Source: Pseudohaliea rubra DSM 19751 (GTDB lineage Bacteria; Pseudomonadota; Gammaproteobacteria; Pseudomonadales; Halieaceae). From it: a DNA stretch of 64,000 nt. Positions 32,784 to 42,214 of this stretch are shown one piece after another. A program made the translations under genes and the position numbers. The notes under the pieces are model-generated. The model had not been told where the DNA came from and did no database searches. It saw only the letters and a list, made by a program, of their open reading frames with translations. The stretch covers positions 1 through 64,000 of the forward strand of contig NZ_KN234750.1 of assembly GCF_000764025.1 (NCBI RefSeq). The letters are read 5' to 3'. Numbering within the stretch: the stretch's first letter is position 1; each line of letters opens with the position of its first letter.

Positions 32784-34622
32784 TCAGTTGTTATCGAAGA
32801 GCCTGTTGAGGAGTTTGCCGGCTTTTTTCTGCAGCTTTTCCCTTGCCTCGTTTTTCAGCGCGTCGCTGATCACGGCCTCCGTGTCGAGGGCACACCAGTC
32901 CTTCGGCTTGCCGGAGAGGTTGCCCTCGCAGACTACCGGGAAGGTGAGGGCGGTGAGCCGCTCGTCCACGGCGCAGGCCGGGTCGAGCTCGCCGAGGGCC
33001 GGCTGTAGCCGGCCGCCGAGGGTGGCGGTGAAGTCGCCGTCGAGGAGGGCCAGGTTGCCCCGGCCGCCCAGGGCGATACCGGGGAGCGTCGCCGCCAGAC
33101 GCTCCAGCCGAGCCTGCCCGCCACCGAGGGTCAGATCGGCCTCCAGCATCTCAAAGGCTGTGTCCGCGGGGAAGGGCTCGGTGAGCTGATCGCCGTTCGC
33201 CAGCGCCACCATCCGGCAGAAGTCCCGCTGCACGCTGATGTTCTTCACGGTCACAGCGTCCGTGCGCAGGGTAACCGGCCCGGTAAGGGCCCGCAGCAGC
33301 GCTTCGCTATCGTCGCCGCGGCTGTTCACGTCCCAGGTCAGGCTTGCCGTACCGCTGGCGGCCACAGGGCTTTCAAGGGCCTCAAGGGCGCTGCCCAGGG
33401 CCAGCGCGCTGACTGCCCCGCGGGCTTCCAGCGTTGCAGGGGCATAGCGGGCGTTAAGGGTGGCCTCGAGGCCGATGGTGCCGCCGTGCAGTGCACCGCT
33501 GACCCCGCTCAGCGCAACGTTGCCCTCCATCGCGCGCAGCGTCGCGCGGACTGCGGTGAGCCGGTGCGGACCGAGCTGGACTTCGTCGATGGTCAGCCGG
33601 GCGGCCGTGTCGAGGCTGCGCAGCGTGTCATAGGGCAGCCGGCCATCGCTCGCGGGCTCTGCCGCTGCCGCGTCGGGGCCCGCGAGGACAAGGAGCGCGG
33701 GGGTGAAGCGATTGAGATCGAGGGTGGCATCGATCCGGGGGCTTTCGTACTGCGCATAGCGCACCGTCCCCTGCCCCTGCGTGTCGGCGACAGCGAAGTC
33801 GACCTCGAAGTCCCCGACGCTGCGGTTGAGGTTCACCTCGCCGCTGAGCTCAAGCTGCAGCGGCTCCGCGGTTGCGCCGCTGACGGTGACCGACAGGGCG
33901 GGGAGGCTGACGCGGCCGGCGTTGAGGTCCGTGCGCAGGCGGCCGTCGGCGATGAGTTCCAGCGGCGCCTCGCCTGTCCCCCGGGGGATGCTGAGGAGTA
34001 ACTGCAGCGGTGTTTCCCGGCCTGCGGTATTCACGCCCCGGGCGCTGAAGCGCTTGAGCTGCACTTCCGAGAGCGTGTTGCCGGCCGCGTCCACGGTGCG
34101 CAGACGGATGTTGCGGAGGCTGAGTTCGCCTACATCGAGGGCCAGCGGCAGGGCCAGTACCTCGATGCCCGAGGCTCCGGCTTTTCGCGCGCTACGCCTG
34201 GCCGCATAGAAGGCATCGAGCTCCGCGTCGGAAAGCCCCACGGTGGTGTCTGCCGCCGCGGCGCGGGCCGTCGCGGGGTCGGCCACGGTAGTGACCTCGG
34301 CGTTCTCGAGGTAGAGACGGTCGATTTCGGCCCTGCCGCTGAGCAGGGGCATCACCGCCAGGCCGATGCCGAGGCTGCCGGCGCGGAGCTCAGGCCCGCC
34401 ATCGGGGGCCTGCAAGGTAGCGTCACCAAGGGCCAGGGACAGGCGCGGAAAGAGCGTCAGCGATACATCCCCCCGCACCGTGAGCCGTGCGCCTGTTTCC
34501 GCCTCGAGGCGATCGCTGGCGATGGCCAGGAGGTGCTCCCGGTCGATGAGCAGGTAGCCGGCGATGGCGATGAGCGCCAGGACGACAACGATGATGAACA
34601 GGAAACGCAGACTGCGTGCCAT
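32784..34622 (-). CDS. AsmA family envelope protein
   Basis: A 612-residue protein with one N-terminal transmembrane helix (FLFIIVVVLALIAIAGYLLI) and a long periplasmic part rich in beta strands. The start LLAIASDRLEAETGARLTVRGDVSLTLFPRLSLALGDATL is the AsmA N-terminal domain, and the C-terminal part (GGQARLERLAATLPGIALGGRGNLALLDGDF) is the AsmA-2 type. AsmA-like proteins form bridge-like structures that help phospholipid transport to the outer membrane. It lies upstream of a 78-residue protein on the same strand. Confidence 0.87.
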   Translation of the reverse strand: MARSLRFLFIIVVVLALIAIAGYLLIDREHLLAIASDRLEAETGARLTVRGDVSLTLFPRLSLALGDATLQAPDGGPELRAGSLGIGLAVMPLLSGRAEIDRLYLENAEVTTVADPATARAAAADTTVGLSDAELDAFYAARRSARKAGASGIEVLALPLALDVGELSLRNIRLRTVDAAGNTLSEVQLKRFSARGVNTAGRETPLQLLLSIPRGTGEAPLELIADGRLRTDLNAGRVSLPALSVTVSGATAEPLQLELSGEVNLNRSVGDFEVDFAVADTQGQGTVRYAQYESPRIDATLDLNRFTPALLVLAGPDAAAAEPASDGRLPYDTLRSLDTAARLTIDEVQLGPHRLTAVRATLRAMEGNVALSGVSGALHGGTIGLEATLNARYAPATLEARGAVSALALGSALEALESPVAASGTASLTWDVNSRGDDSEALLRALTGPVTLRTDAVTVKNISVQRDFCRMVALANGDQLTEPFPADTAFEMLEADLTLGGGQARLERLAATLPGIALGGRGNLALLDGDFTATLGGRLQPALGELDPACAVDERLTALTFPVVCEGNLSGKPKDWCALDTEAVISDALKNEAREKLQKKAGKLLNRLFDNN

Positions 34623-34717
34623 GGGTGCTCTCCGGACAGGGTCGGTTTACGCTCCCATGGTAGTCCCCTCGCCGGGTTGTCGCACAGCCCGCAGTACCCC
34701 GTTGGCCGGGGAGGCGG

Positions 34718-36193
34718 TCAGCCGGGGGCGGCAGCATCGCGAAAGCGCCGCTCCACGTGGCGGTCGAGGATGCGCTCACGCTCGGCACGTACGTCGGGAT
34801 CGTTCTTCAGCGCCCAGAGTGTTTCCCGGGCCCGGCGCTGGGCAGCGACCGGGTCGACCACCGGGGCCGGGTAGTCAGCGCTGGCATAAAGAGCCTGCTC
34901 CAGGGGCGTGAGTTCCCAGGGGGTGTGCACCAGCGGTGCCGGCACTTCGGCCAGTTCCGGCACCCAGCGGTGGATGAATTCGCCCTCCGGATCCTGCTCC
35001 TTCGACTGCTTCACCGGGTTATAGATGCGGATGGTATTGATGCCCGTTACGCCCGCCTGCATCTGCAGCTGGGCGTAGTGGATCCCCGGTTCGAAGTCGA
35101 GGAACAACGAGGCCAGATGCGTCGCCCCGGTGCGCCAGTCCTGCCACAGGTGGTGGCACAGAAAGCTCACCAGCATGGCCCGGGAACGGAAATTGATGTA
35201 CCCGGTGGCGGCGAGGCAGCGCATGCTGGCGTCGATGAGGGGCAGCCCTGTGCGGCCCTCCCGCCAGGCACGGATCAGCGTCTCGTCGCGGCCCCGGGGG
35301 TGGGCGAGGTAGCCCCGGTTCAGGTCCTCGCGCTCCATGCGGCACTCCATCTCGAACTTCTGAATAAAGTGGCAGTGCCAGTGCAGCCGCGACTCGAAGG
35401 CAGCCAGAGCGCGGCCCCAGCCCGGTTCCCGGCGGCGCGCTTCGAGAGCCTGGAAGACCTGGCGCACGCTGAGATTGCCCCAGGCCAGATAGGGCGACAG
35501 GCGGGAGCAGCTGCGCCGGCTCGCCCCCGGCCGCGAGATGTCGAGCTGATAGCGGCCTGCGCGCTGCGCAAGAAAGCTGTCGAGGGTGCGCCTGGCAGCG
35601 CTTTCACCACCGCGCTGGAACAGCGTTTCGGTGCGGCTCCAGGATGCCGGAGGGGAGGCCGGCGCCAGCGCTGCCAGGACCTGTTCGCAGGCCCCGGGGG
35701 GCGGTCGGTAGCCTCCCCAGTGGGGCATCGCCTGGGGCGCTCGCATGGTCTGCCCCCAGCGCCGGTTCCAGCCGTGCCGGTCTGCAAGGCCCCGGCTGAC
35801 CCCGTTGCAGGGGAATTCAGCCCAGCGGATGCCGTGCCCGGCACAGAAGCGGGCCACCGCACGATCGCGTTCGAAGGTCACCGCAAGGCCCGTCTCCTCG
35901 TGAGACCAGAGCGTATCGATCGGTGTCGCCGTCTGCAGCTGTGCGAGGACGGCAGTCGCTTCCCCGTGCACGATGGCGAGGCGGGCGCCCCGGCGTGCGA
36001 GTTGAGCGCGCAGATCCTCGAGGGACTGCCAAACGAAGCGCCAGTGCCGGTCCCGGTAGTGCGGGTCGGCGAGCAGGGCAGGCTCGAGGATATACAGCAG
36101 CACCAGCGGCCGCCCGCGTTTGAGTGCCGCGGTCAGCGGCCCATGGTCCGCCAGGCGCAGGTCGCGCTTGAACCAGACGACATCGATGCTCAT
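34718..36193 (-). CDS. Cryptochrome/photolyase family protein
   Basis: A 491-residue photolyase-type flavoprotein. Residues 1-130 form the Rossmann-like antenna domain ([16 protein letters not shown]). The FAD domain has [31 protein letters not shown] and [20 protein letters not shown]. Aligning by eye with E. coli PhrB from the RI-NP motif, the residues at the flavin-proximal Trp and at the outer Trp are Leu and Tyr; only the middle Trp (DWR) stays. This places it in a distinct subgroup, so CPD repair is likely but not certain. Its ATG overlaps the cho stop (ATGA). Confidence 0.85.
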   Translation of the reverse strand: MSIDVVWFKRDLRLADHGPLTAALKRGRPLVLLYILEPALLADPHYRDRHWRFVWQSLEDLRAQLARRGARLAIVHGEATAVLAQLQTATPIDTLWSHEETGLAVTFERDRAVARFCAGHGIRWAEFPCNGVSRGLADRHGWNRRWGQTMRAPQAMPHWGGYRPPPGACEQVLAALAPASPPASWSRTETLFQRGGESAARRTLDSFLAQRAGRYQLDISRPGASRRSCSRLSPYLAWGNLSVRQVFQALEARRREPGWGRALAAFESRLHWHCHFIQKFEMECRMEREDLNRGYLAHPRGRDETLIRAWREGRTGLPLIDASMRCLAATGYINFRSRAMLVSFLCHHLWQDWRTGATHLASLFLDFEPGIHYAQLQMQAGVTGINTIRIYNPVKQSKEQDPEGEFIHRWVPELAEVPAPLVHTPWELTPLEQALYASADYPAPVVDPVAAQRRARETLWALKNDPDVRAERERILDRHVERRFRDAAAPG

Positions 36194-37131
36194 GCCGCGC
36201 CCTCGTCGCGGTCGGGGCGCCCGCCGAAGGGGTTGTCGAGGCAGCGGTCCGTGGCGGCGCAGCGCAGGGCCACGGCGCCCCGGCGCAGCGCGCCCAGTAA
36301 AATGTGATAGGTGTCCCGGTCCACGGGACCGGAGCGCGCGCCGGCGATGCGGCGGGCGCTATCCCGGCGCGTGAAGCTGCCTAGGTAGCTCCAGTCGCGG
36401 ATGACGTGCCACTGCTGCCGGGGCTGGCCCGGAGCGGGCCGCAGCGCCCGCTCCTCAAGGAGCAGGGCGTCCTCGAAGGGCCAGGCAGCGAGGCGCTGAT
36501 CCGCTAGCGCGGCCCGCAACCGGGCGTTGTGCGCGGCCGCGCTCTCCTTGCCGGCACAGGCGCCGCGGCAGCGCCGCAGCTGGAACTGGAAGCAGGGTCC
36601 GCGGCCACCCTCGAGGCCAAGGACCCGGACGCAGAGGCCTTCGGCGCGCGCCAGGGTGCGCAGCCGCGCGGCCGCCTGCTGTTCGCTGTGGTAAAGGCCG
36701 AGCGGTGCGTCGGCAAGCGCCTCGCCGTCGGGGAAGCAGGTGGCTGCAGGTTGCAGGAAGCCGCCGGGCCCCGGCGTCAGCTGGAGGGTCCAAAGGCGCC
36801 GGGGGCGTCGCTGCCGTCGATTGTACAGGGGCAGCTCTGCCTTGATGGCGGCGTTTTCCCGGAGCAGGGCACCCAGCTCCCCGGCGCAGGGCTCGCAGTC
36901 GATGCGCGCCAGCGCATGGAGCATGCGCTGCTCCCGCCCCGGACTGCGGGCGGCGCGCAGATGCGTCGACACCCGGCTGCGCAGATCGATGCTTTTGCCC
37001 ACGTACAGCAGGGCGCCGCCCCGGTCGAAGAAGCGGTAAACGCCTGCGCAGGCCGGCAGGTCAGCGGCGCCGGTACCCGCGAGGGGCCGGCCCCGGCGCG
37101 TCAGGCGGATTGTGTCTGGCGGAGACTCCAT
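36190..37131 (-). CDS. cho: UvrC-like excinuclease Cho
   Basis: A 313-residue GIY-YIG nuclease. [29 protein letters not shown] is the catalytic module, with Glu in [13 protein letters not shown] as metal ligand. The C-terminal half keeps the Cys-rich [18 protein letters not shown] seen in UvrC and Cho. It lacks the UvrC C-terminal endonuclease and HhH domains, so the length fits Cho. It makes the 3' incision in nucleotide excision repair. ATG 37131 is chosen; a GTG one codon earlier is possible. It precedes and overlaps the photolyase gene, pairing two routes of UV-damage repair. Confidence 0.87.
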   Translation of the reverse strand: MESPPDTIRLTRRGRPLAGTGAADLPACAGVYRFFDRGGALLYVGKSIDLRSRVSTHLRAARSPGREQRMLHALARIDCEPCAGELGALLRENAAIKAELPLYNRRQRRPRRLWTLQLTPGPGGFLQPAATCFPDGEALADAPLGLYHSEQQAAARLRTLARAEGLCVRVLGLEGGRGPCFQFQLRRCRGACAGKESAAAHNARLRAALADQRLAAWPFEDALLLEERALRPAPGQPRQQWHVIRDWSYLGSFTRRDSARRIAGARSGPVDRDTYHILLGALRRGAVALRCAATDRCLDNPFGGRPDRDEGAA

Positions 37132-37262
37132 CACGGCATGATCACGGAGCGCGGCGGCCCCGCCCAGCGCCGTTCAGGTTCTGTCCGGTCTGCTTCTGCC
37201 GGCGGGCCGTGAACGCTGTAAACTGTCGGTCAGGCTATCCGTGGGTTCGGGAGGCAGCAGCT

Positions 37263-37574
37263 GTGAAGATGACCGTGGCAGAGGCTCGGCGCGCCGGTAT
37301 AGGCCGGTTGATCGTGGAGTCCGTGGATCTAAGCCTTTACATCGCCAGCGTCGAGCTGGGCGGGGAGCGTATCCTGCTCGCGGCGGAGGATGGCAGCGTT
37401 CTCAAGACGCGCAACCTCCAGGCAATGAAGGAACGCCTCGCGCCGCTCGCGGCGTGGCCCTCGGTGCTGCGTCAGCGCAGCGCCTACGACGAGATGTGCG
37501 GCCAGTCCTGGGCGTCGGCAGATAATACGCTGGAAGTGCCCCTGGAGCTGCGCGACCAGAGCGCCGGGCGCTGA
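37263..37574 (+). CDS. Small DUF6482-like protein
   Basis: A 103-residue protein with the pattern IGRLIVESVDLSLYIASVELGG, then ILLAAEDGSVLKTRNLQAMKERLA, which I associate with the DUF6482 family found in Pseudomonas and Halomonas relatives. I chose GTG 37263 because GGGAGG lies eight bases upstream; ATG 37269 is too far. No function is known. It converges on the aspartic protease gene with 4 bp between stops. Confidence 0.65.
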   Translation: MKMTVAEARRAGIGRLIVESVDLSLYIASVELGGERILLAAEDGSVLKTRNLQAMKERLAPLAAWPSVLRQRSAYDEMCGQSWASADNTLEVPLELRDQSAGR

Positions 37575-37578
37575 GCGC

Positions 37579-38106
37579 TCAGCCGGGGTACTGGCGCAGG
37601 GTGAGCGTATCGCCGCGCTGGGCGAACTCGATGTAGCGCAGAAAAGACATGCCGAGGAGCACCTCCCGGGTCGCAAGACCGCTAGCCACGCCCGCCTCCA
37701 CGTTTCGGAGTTCGATGTCACCGATGCTGACGCTGTCGAGGCGGGTAGCATAACTGGTGCTGTCGCCGTTGGCGGTGCGGGTGATGAAGGCTCTGCCCCG
37801 CGGGAGCTCCAGCTGCTCAGCGAGGTGCGCCGGAATGGCGACGCCGGTGGCGCCCGTATCGACCAGAAAGATCACCGGTTGCCCATTGATGGCGCCGGTG
37901 GTCACGTAGTGCCCCTGGCGGTTGCGCGCCAGTACCACCTCGCGCACGCCGTCGCCGGTGACCGTGGTTGCCACCTGCTGGTTCGGATTGTGCTGACGCT
38001 CCACGAGGCCGGTGAAGTACCAGGTGAGCATGCCGAGGATGAGCAGCCAGGCGATCACCTGCATGCCCAGCCCCATGCGCCGCTGTTCGTTGACCGGATC
38101 TGTCAT
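37579..38106 (-). CDS. Membrane-anchored retropepsin-like aspartic protease
   Basis: A 175-residue protein: a short cytoplasmic start, one transmembrane helix (VIAWLLILGMLTWYFTGL), and a clan AA aspartic protease domain with FLVDTGATGVAIP as the single active-site triad. A homodimer would be needed for activity. The C-terminal LLGMSFLRYIEF is typical of the TIGR02281 group. The substrate is unknown. It is divergent from plsB across about 160 bp. Confidence 0.85.
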   Translation of the reverse strand: MTDPVNEQRRMGLGMQVIAWLLILGMLTWYFTGLVERQHNPNQQVATTVTGDGVREVVLARNRQGHYVTTGAINGQPVIFLVDTGATGVAIPAHLAEQLELPRGRAFITRTANGDSTSYATRLDSVSIGDIELRNVEAGVASGLATREVLLGMSFLRYIEFAQRGDTLTLRQYPG

Positions 38107-38189
38107 GGCTCTGTTTCGAGTCCGCCTGTGCTCACTGGTTCTCTTGCTACGCCCGCCCCGCCAGACGGACCACCGAGCCCTTGGCGCGC

Positions 38190-38242
38190 GGCACAGCCGT
38201 GATACCATCCACCGTTGACTCTGTCACCCCCGCGGCTGTGCC
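38190..38242. promoter_or_regulatory. Inverted repeat in the plsB leader region
   Basis: GGCACAGCCG (38190-38199) and CGGCTGTGCC (38233-38242) form a perfect 10-bp inverted repeat with a 33-nt spacer, 28 bp before the plsB start. It could be an RNA hairpin in the plsB leader or a binding site for a looping regulator. No T-tract follows, so a terminator is unlikely. Confidence 0.35.
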
Positions 38243-38269
38243 AGCGACACCCAGGACGGGACGGTAAAG

Positions 38270-40567
38270 ATGGACAGCAATCCCTGGCAGTCCCTGCGCG
38301 CAGGCCGCGCGATTGTCATCATCGATGCTGCTCACCGCATCGAGCGGCGCCTGCTGGATCGCTGGCTGGAGGAGCGCCTGGCGGAGCACGGCTGCATGGC
38401 AACCATAGAGCGGGTCGTCATGCGCATCGCCCGGAGCCCGGAGCACCTGGACGCCATGCCCCTGGAGCCGCTTCTCGGCGGGGCCGCAGATGAGATACAG
38501 GTGCTGCCTCTGCGCGTTGTCTGGCGCAGCTCCCTTCATGCCAAGACCATCCGCCCCCGGCCCCGGGATCTGCTTTTCGGCAACCCGCGCCGCCCCGGTA
38601 TCTGGCGCGCCCGGCGCATCCTGGCCCAGCATCCGGAGCGTGCCGTGTGCATCGCCGGTGAGCCGGCCTCCCTTGGCGATCTGCGCGAACGGCTGATGCA
38701 GCGCGACGGCAGCATCGAGGGCTCGCGGCAGCAGGCGGAGTTCATTGCCGCGCAGGCGGGCCTCGCCCTCGATATCGCCGAACGGCGGCTCCAGGGCAGC
38801 CGCTACAAGGTGCCCCGGCGCGTCTCCCAGAACCTTATTGCCAGCCCGCGTTTCCGCGCGGCCCTCGACGACCTCAGCGTGGAGACGGGCAGGCCCGTCT
38901 CGCAGCTGCGACAGGAGTCCGAGGTCATCATGCGCGAGCTGGTCGCCCGGCCGGCGCCCTTCTGGCTCGATGTCATGGCGCAGCTGAACCATCTGATCAT
39001 GTCTCTTGGCTACGATTCCGAGGTGGTTATCGACCGCGAGGGGCTGGAGCGGATTCGCCAGCTGGTGCGGGAAAACCCGGCGGCGCTCCTGTGGACGCAC
39101 AAGACCCATGTCGACGGCTTTGCTGTCAATTCCATGCTTTTCGACAATGACTTCCCCAATCCGCACATCCTCGGCGGCGTGAACATGGCCTTCGCCGGCC
39201 TCGGCTTTCTCGCCCGGCGCGCCGGGGCCATCTTCATCCGTCGCAGCTTCCGCGACGATCCGCTGTATAAACTCGTGCTGCGTCACTACATCGGCTACCT
39301 GATGGACAAGCGCTTCCCGCTGAGCTGGGCCTTCGAGGGCACGCGCTCGCGGGTGGGAAAGCTGATGCCCCCGCGCTACGGCCTGCTCAAGTACGTCATG
39401 GAGTCGGCCCACGCCACCGATGCGCGCAACCTGCATATCATCCCCATCGCCATCAACTACGACCTTATCGGTGATGTGCGCGACTATGCGGTGGAGCAGG
39501 CTGGCGCCAGCAAGCAGCCCGAAAGCCTGCGCTGGTTCATCGGCTATCTGCGCGGCCTGCGCCAGCCCATGGGACAGATCTACGTCGACTTCGGCGAACC
39601 GGTGATCCTGCCCACGGTGCCGTCCGTCGACGATGAACGCGAGCTGCAGAAGGTCGCCTTCCGGGTGGGCCTGGAGGTCAACCGGGTGACGCCGATCACG
39701 CTCCCGGCGCTGCTGTGCATGGTGCTCCTGGGTGCGGCGCCCCGGGCGCTGACCAGTGATGAGCTGCTGGCGGAGCTTCGGGCCCTGGTCGCCTGGGCCC
39801 GGGAGCGCGACATCCGCCTCGCCAAGCATCTGGCCCTTGATGACGAGGGGCCGCTCGACCTCATCGTCGACAAGATGATCGCCAACGGTGTGCTCACGCG
39901 CTATGACGATGGTCCCGAGCGTGTCTACGCGATCGCCGGCGAGCAACACGGTGTGGCCAGCTACTACCGTAATACGATCGCCCATTTCTTTGTGGACAAG
40001 GCCCTTGCCGAGCTGGCTCTCATGCGCATGGTCTTTCGCAAGCTGGCCGGCGCCGAGGCCTTCTGGTCCGAGGCGGAGCGACTCCGGGATTTCTTCAAGT
40101 TCGAGTTCTTCTATGCACCGCGAGAGGAGTTCCGGGTGAATATTGCCCGCGAGCTGGCGCGCTACCGGCCGGACTGGGAAGCGCGACTGGAGGAACCCGG
40201 CGGCGCCGGGGAGGTCCTCGACGGTTTCGGTCCGCTGGTCGCGCACAGCACCATGCTGCCCTATATCGAGGCTTACCGTGTGGTGGCGGACGTCCTCGCC
40301 CGCCAGCCCCACGACAGCGCCCTGGACGAGCGGGAATGCCTCCTGCAGAGCCTCGCTTACGGCCACCAGGCCTATCTGCAGCGGCGCATCAGCTCGGAGG
40401 CGTCCATCGGCAAGCTGCTGTTCACGAACGGTTATAAGCTGATGGCGAACTTCGGCCTCACGGAGGCCGGTGCGGGCCCCCGTGGCGAGGATCGCCTCGC
40501 CCTCGCGCAGGAATTCCGTACCCTGCAGCGTCGCGTGGAGCGTATCCGCGCCGCTGCCTTGCCCTAG
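38270..40567 (+). CDS. plsB: Glycerol-3-phosphate 1-O-acyltransferase
   Basis: A 765-residue PlsB. The acyltransferase block holds THKTHVDGFAVNSML (the HX4D catalytic site), GAIFIRRSFRDDPLY and FEGTRSRVGKLMPP. E. coli PlsB has HRSHMDY and EGGRSRTG at these places, so this protein differs and looks more like the actinobacterial PlsB2 type. It transfers a fatty acyl group to position 1 of glycerol-3-phosphate at the inner membrane. The wax ester synthase gene follows after 22 bp in the same direction, coupling the first step of glycerolipid synthesis to storage lipid formation. Confidence 0.92.
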   Translation: MDSNPWQSLRAGRAIVIIDAAHRIERRLLDRWLEERLAEHGCMATIERVVMRIARSPEHLDAMPLEPLLGGAADEIQVLPLRVVWRSSLHAKTIRPRPRDLLFGNPRRPGIWRARRILAQHPERAVCIAGEPASLGDLRERLMQRDGSIEGSRQQAEFIAAQAGLALDIAERRLQGSRYKVPRRVSQNLIASPRFRAALDDLSVETGRPVSQLRQESEVIMRELVARPAPFWLDVMAQLNHLIMSLGYDSEVVIDREGLERIRQLVRENPAALLWTHKTHVDGFAVNSMLFDNDFPNPHILGGVNMAFAGLGFLARRAGAIFIRRSFRDDPLYKLVLRHYIGYLMDKRFPLSWAFEGTRSRVGKLMPPRYGLLKYVMESAHATDARNLHIIPIAINYDLIGDVRDYAVEQAGASKQPESLRWFIGYLRGLRQPMGQIYVDFGEPVILPTVPSVDDERELQKVAFRVGLEVNRVTPITLPALLCMVLLGAAPRALTSDELLAELRALVAWARERDIRLAKHLALDDEGPLDLIVDKMIANGVLTRYDDGPERVYAIAGEQHGVASYYRNTIAHFFVDKALAELALMRMVFRKLAGAEAFWSEAERLRDFFKFEFFYAPREEFRVNIARELARYRPDWEARLEEPGGAGEVLDGFGPLVAHSTMLPYIEAYRVVADVLARQPHDSALDERECLLQSLAYGHQAYLQRRISSEASIGKLLFTNGYKLMANFGLTEAGAGPRGEDRLALAQEFRTLQRRVERIRAAALP

Positions 40568-40589
40568 CTTTCCTGAGGAGGTCTCTGCC

Positions 40590-42086
40590 ATGCAGCAGCT
40601 CAGTGCCCAGGACGCCCAGTTTCTCTATCTCGAGACGGCCCATAATCTCACCCACGTGACTGCCGTGGCCATCTACGATCCGGGCACGGTGCCCGGGGGC
40701 CGCACGGTCCGCTTCAAGGACATCCTCGCCCACGTGGAGGCGCGGCTGCGCTACAACCCCCTTTTCACCCGGCGATTGCTGCGCCTGCCGCTGGAACTCG
40801 ACTATCCCTACTGGGTCGAGGACGAATACTTCGACCTCGAGTACCACGTCACCCACGGCCGGCTGCCGGCGCCGGGGGACTGGCGCCAGTTCTGTATCCA
40901 CCTGGCGCGCTACCACTCCCGTCCTCTCGACATGAACCGGCCGCCCTGGGAAATGTACGTGGTGGAGGGGCTGGACCATATTCCGGAGCTTCCGGCGGGC
41001 AGCTACGCCATCGCCACCAAGGTTCACCATGCAGCCGGTGACGGCACGTCCCTGACCCGCTTCTTTGCCAGCCTCGCCGATACCGATCCCGCCGGCACGC
41101 CGGCCGTGCCCCTTGACGAGCCCCCGGAGGTACCGCCGGGAGTGCCGTCCCTGTTCGCTATCGCCCGCCGGGCCGTGGGCAACAACCTGCGCTCGCCGCT
41201 GCGCCTCGCCAGTGGTGTGCTCCGGGCCGCCCCGGGTCTCCTGCGCAGCGCCGAGGAGTCCGTGTTGCGCCGGGGCGCGGCGGCGGACCGGGACCGGGTC
41301 GCTGTGCCGCCGACACGTTTCAATGTTCCCGTTTCTCCGCACAAGGCCTTCGGAGCCTGTTTTGCGCCCCTGAAAGAACTGCGCGCAGTGCGCGAACAGG
41401 TGCCCGGCGCCACCGTAAACGACGTGGTGCTCGCCGTCTGCGCCGGTGCGCTGCGCCGCTATCTCCAGCACCACGGAGAACTGCCTCGGGAATCCCTGGT
41501 GGCCTGGGTGCCCGTGAACGCCCGGGCGCGCGATGGTGACGACGGCGCCGGCTCCGGCAACAACATCACGGCCATGACCACGCGCATCTTTACCGATGAG
41601 AAGGACCCGGTGAAGCGTCTGCGCAGGATTCACCGCGCCACGGTCCGCAGCAAGGCAGCTCGCGCCGGCGTGTCGGCGCGGGTGATGACGGATTTGACCC
41701 GGCACGTTCCGGCGGCCACGCAGGTGCTCGCAAGCCGGCTGGTGCTGCACAGCGGGGTGACGGCGCGTTTCTGCAACCTGTTTATTTCCAACGTGCCCGG
41801 GCCCCAGGTGCCCCTTTACATGAACGGAGCCCGGGTCGTGCATAATCTCGGTCTGGCGCCCCTCGCCGACGGCATGGGGCTGTTTATCGCCACCCCGAGC
41901 TACAACGGTGAGATCGGCTTCAATGTCATCTCCACCCGGGAGATCCTGCCGGATATCGATGTCTTCATGCGTTGCATCGAGGATTCCCTGGCGGAGTACC
42001 GGGACCTGCCGGCAGTGCCTGGCGGGCGCCGAAGGAAGGCAGCGCCGGGCCGGAAAAAAAAGGATCCTGGCACATTTCCGGGGTGA
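40590..42086 (+). CDS. Wax ester synthase / diacylglycerol acyltransferase (WS/DGAT)
   Basis: A 498-residue acyltransferase. The active-site motif HHAAGDG (HHxxxDG) lies near residue 145; NNITAMTTRIFTD and FCNLFISNVPGPQVPLYMNGARV are the conserved C-terminal segments of the family. It makes wax esters or triacylglycerol from acyl-CoA. AGGAGG sits well before the ATG. The TGA stop (42084-42086) lies inside the left arm of a hairpin repeat, so the last residues (after a basic RKKKDPG stretch) are probably specified by that element. It is downstream of plsB. Confidence 0.9.
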   Translation: MQQLSAQDAQFLYLETAHNLTHVTAVAIYDPGTVPGGRTVRFKDILAHVEARLRYNPLFTRRLLRLPLELDYPYWVEDEYFDLEYHVTHGRLPAPGDWRQFCIHLARYHSRPLDMNRPPWEMYVVEGLDHIPELPAGSYAIATKVHHAAGDGTSLTRFFASLADTDPAGTPAVPLDEPPEVPPGVPSLFAIARRAVGNNLRSPLRLASGVLRAAPGLLRSAEESVLRRGAAADRDRVAVPPTRFNVPVSPHKAFGACFAPLKELRAVREQVPGATVNDVVLAVCAGALRRYLQHHGELPRESLVAWVPVNARARDGDDGAGSGNNITAMTTRIFTDEKDPVKRLRRIHRATVRSKAARAGVSARVMTDLTRHVPAATQVLASRLVLHSGVTARFCNLFISNVPGPQVPLYMNGARVVHNLGLAPLADGMGLFIATPSYNGEIGFNVISTREILPDIDVFMRCIEDSLAEYRDLPAVPGGRRRKAAPGRKKKDPGTFPG

Positions 42087-42168
42087 GTACGGAATACTTC
42101 TCTCAGCCTGCCCGGCCGGGACGTTCCACGATATTCGCTTGGTGAGAGAAGTATTCCGCACTCACCCC
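42080..42168. repeat. Hairpin repeat, copy A (26-bp stem, conserved loop)
   Basis: Arms 42080-42105 and 42143-42168 pair over 26 bp with one mismatch. The mismatch would be a G-U pair in minus-strand RNA. The 37-nt loop contains GCCCGGCCGGGACG and a tail similar to copies B and C. The left arm provides the stop codon of the WS/DGAT gene. It lies between that gene and the convergent crotonase gene and could stop transcription from both sides. Confidence 0.85.
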
Positions 42169-42214
42169 CGGCGCCTCGCGTACTTCTGAAGCTGAGGCGG
42201 CAGGGCCGGCGGCC

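Noticed and set aside
38147-40591. 814-codon open frame on the minus strand opposite plsB
   Set aside because: plsB on the plus strand has all catalytic motifs; the antisense product is a His/Gly/Val-rich sequence with no family signature.
42080-42168. Simple Rho-independent terminator for the WS/DGAT gene
   Set aside because: The stem is far longer than usual, there is no T-tract and related copies occur elsewhere, so it is better described as a repeat element even if it also stops transcription.
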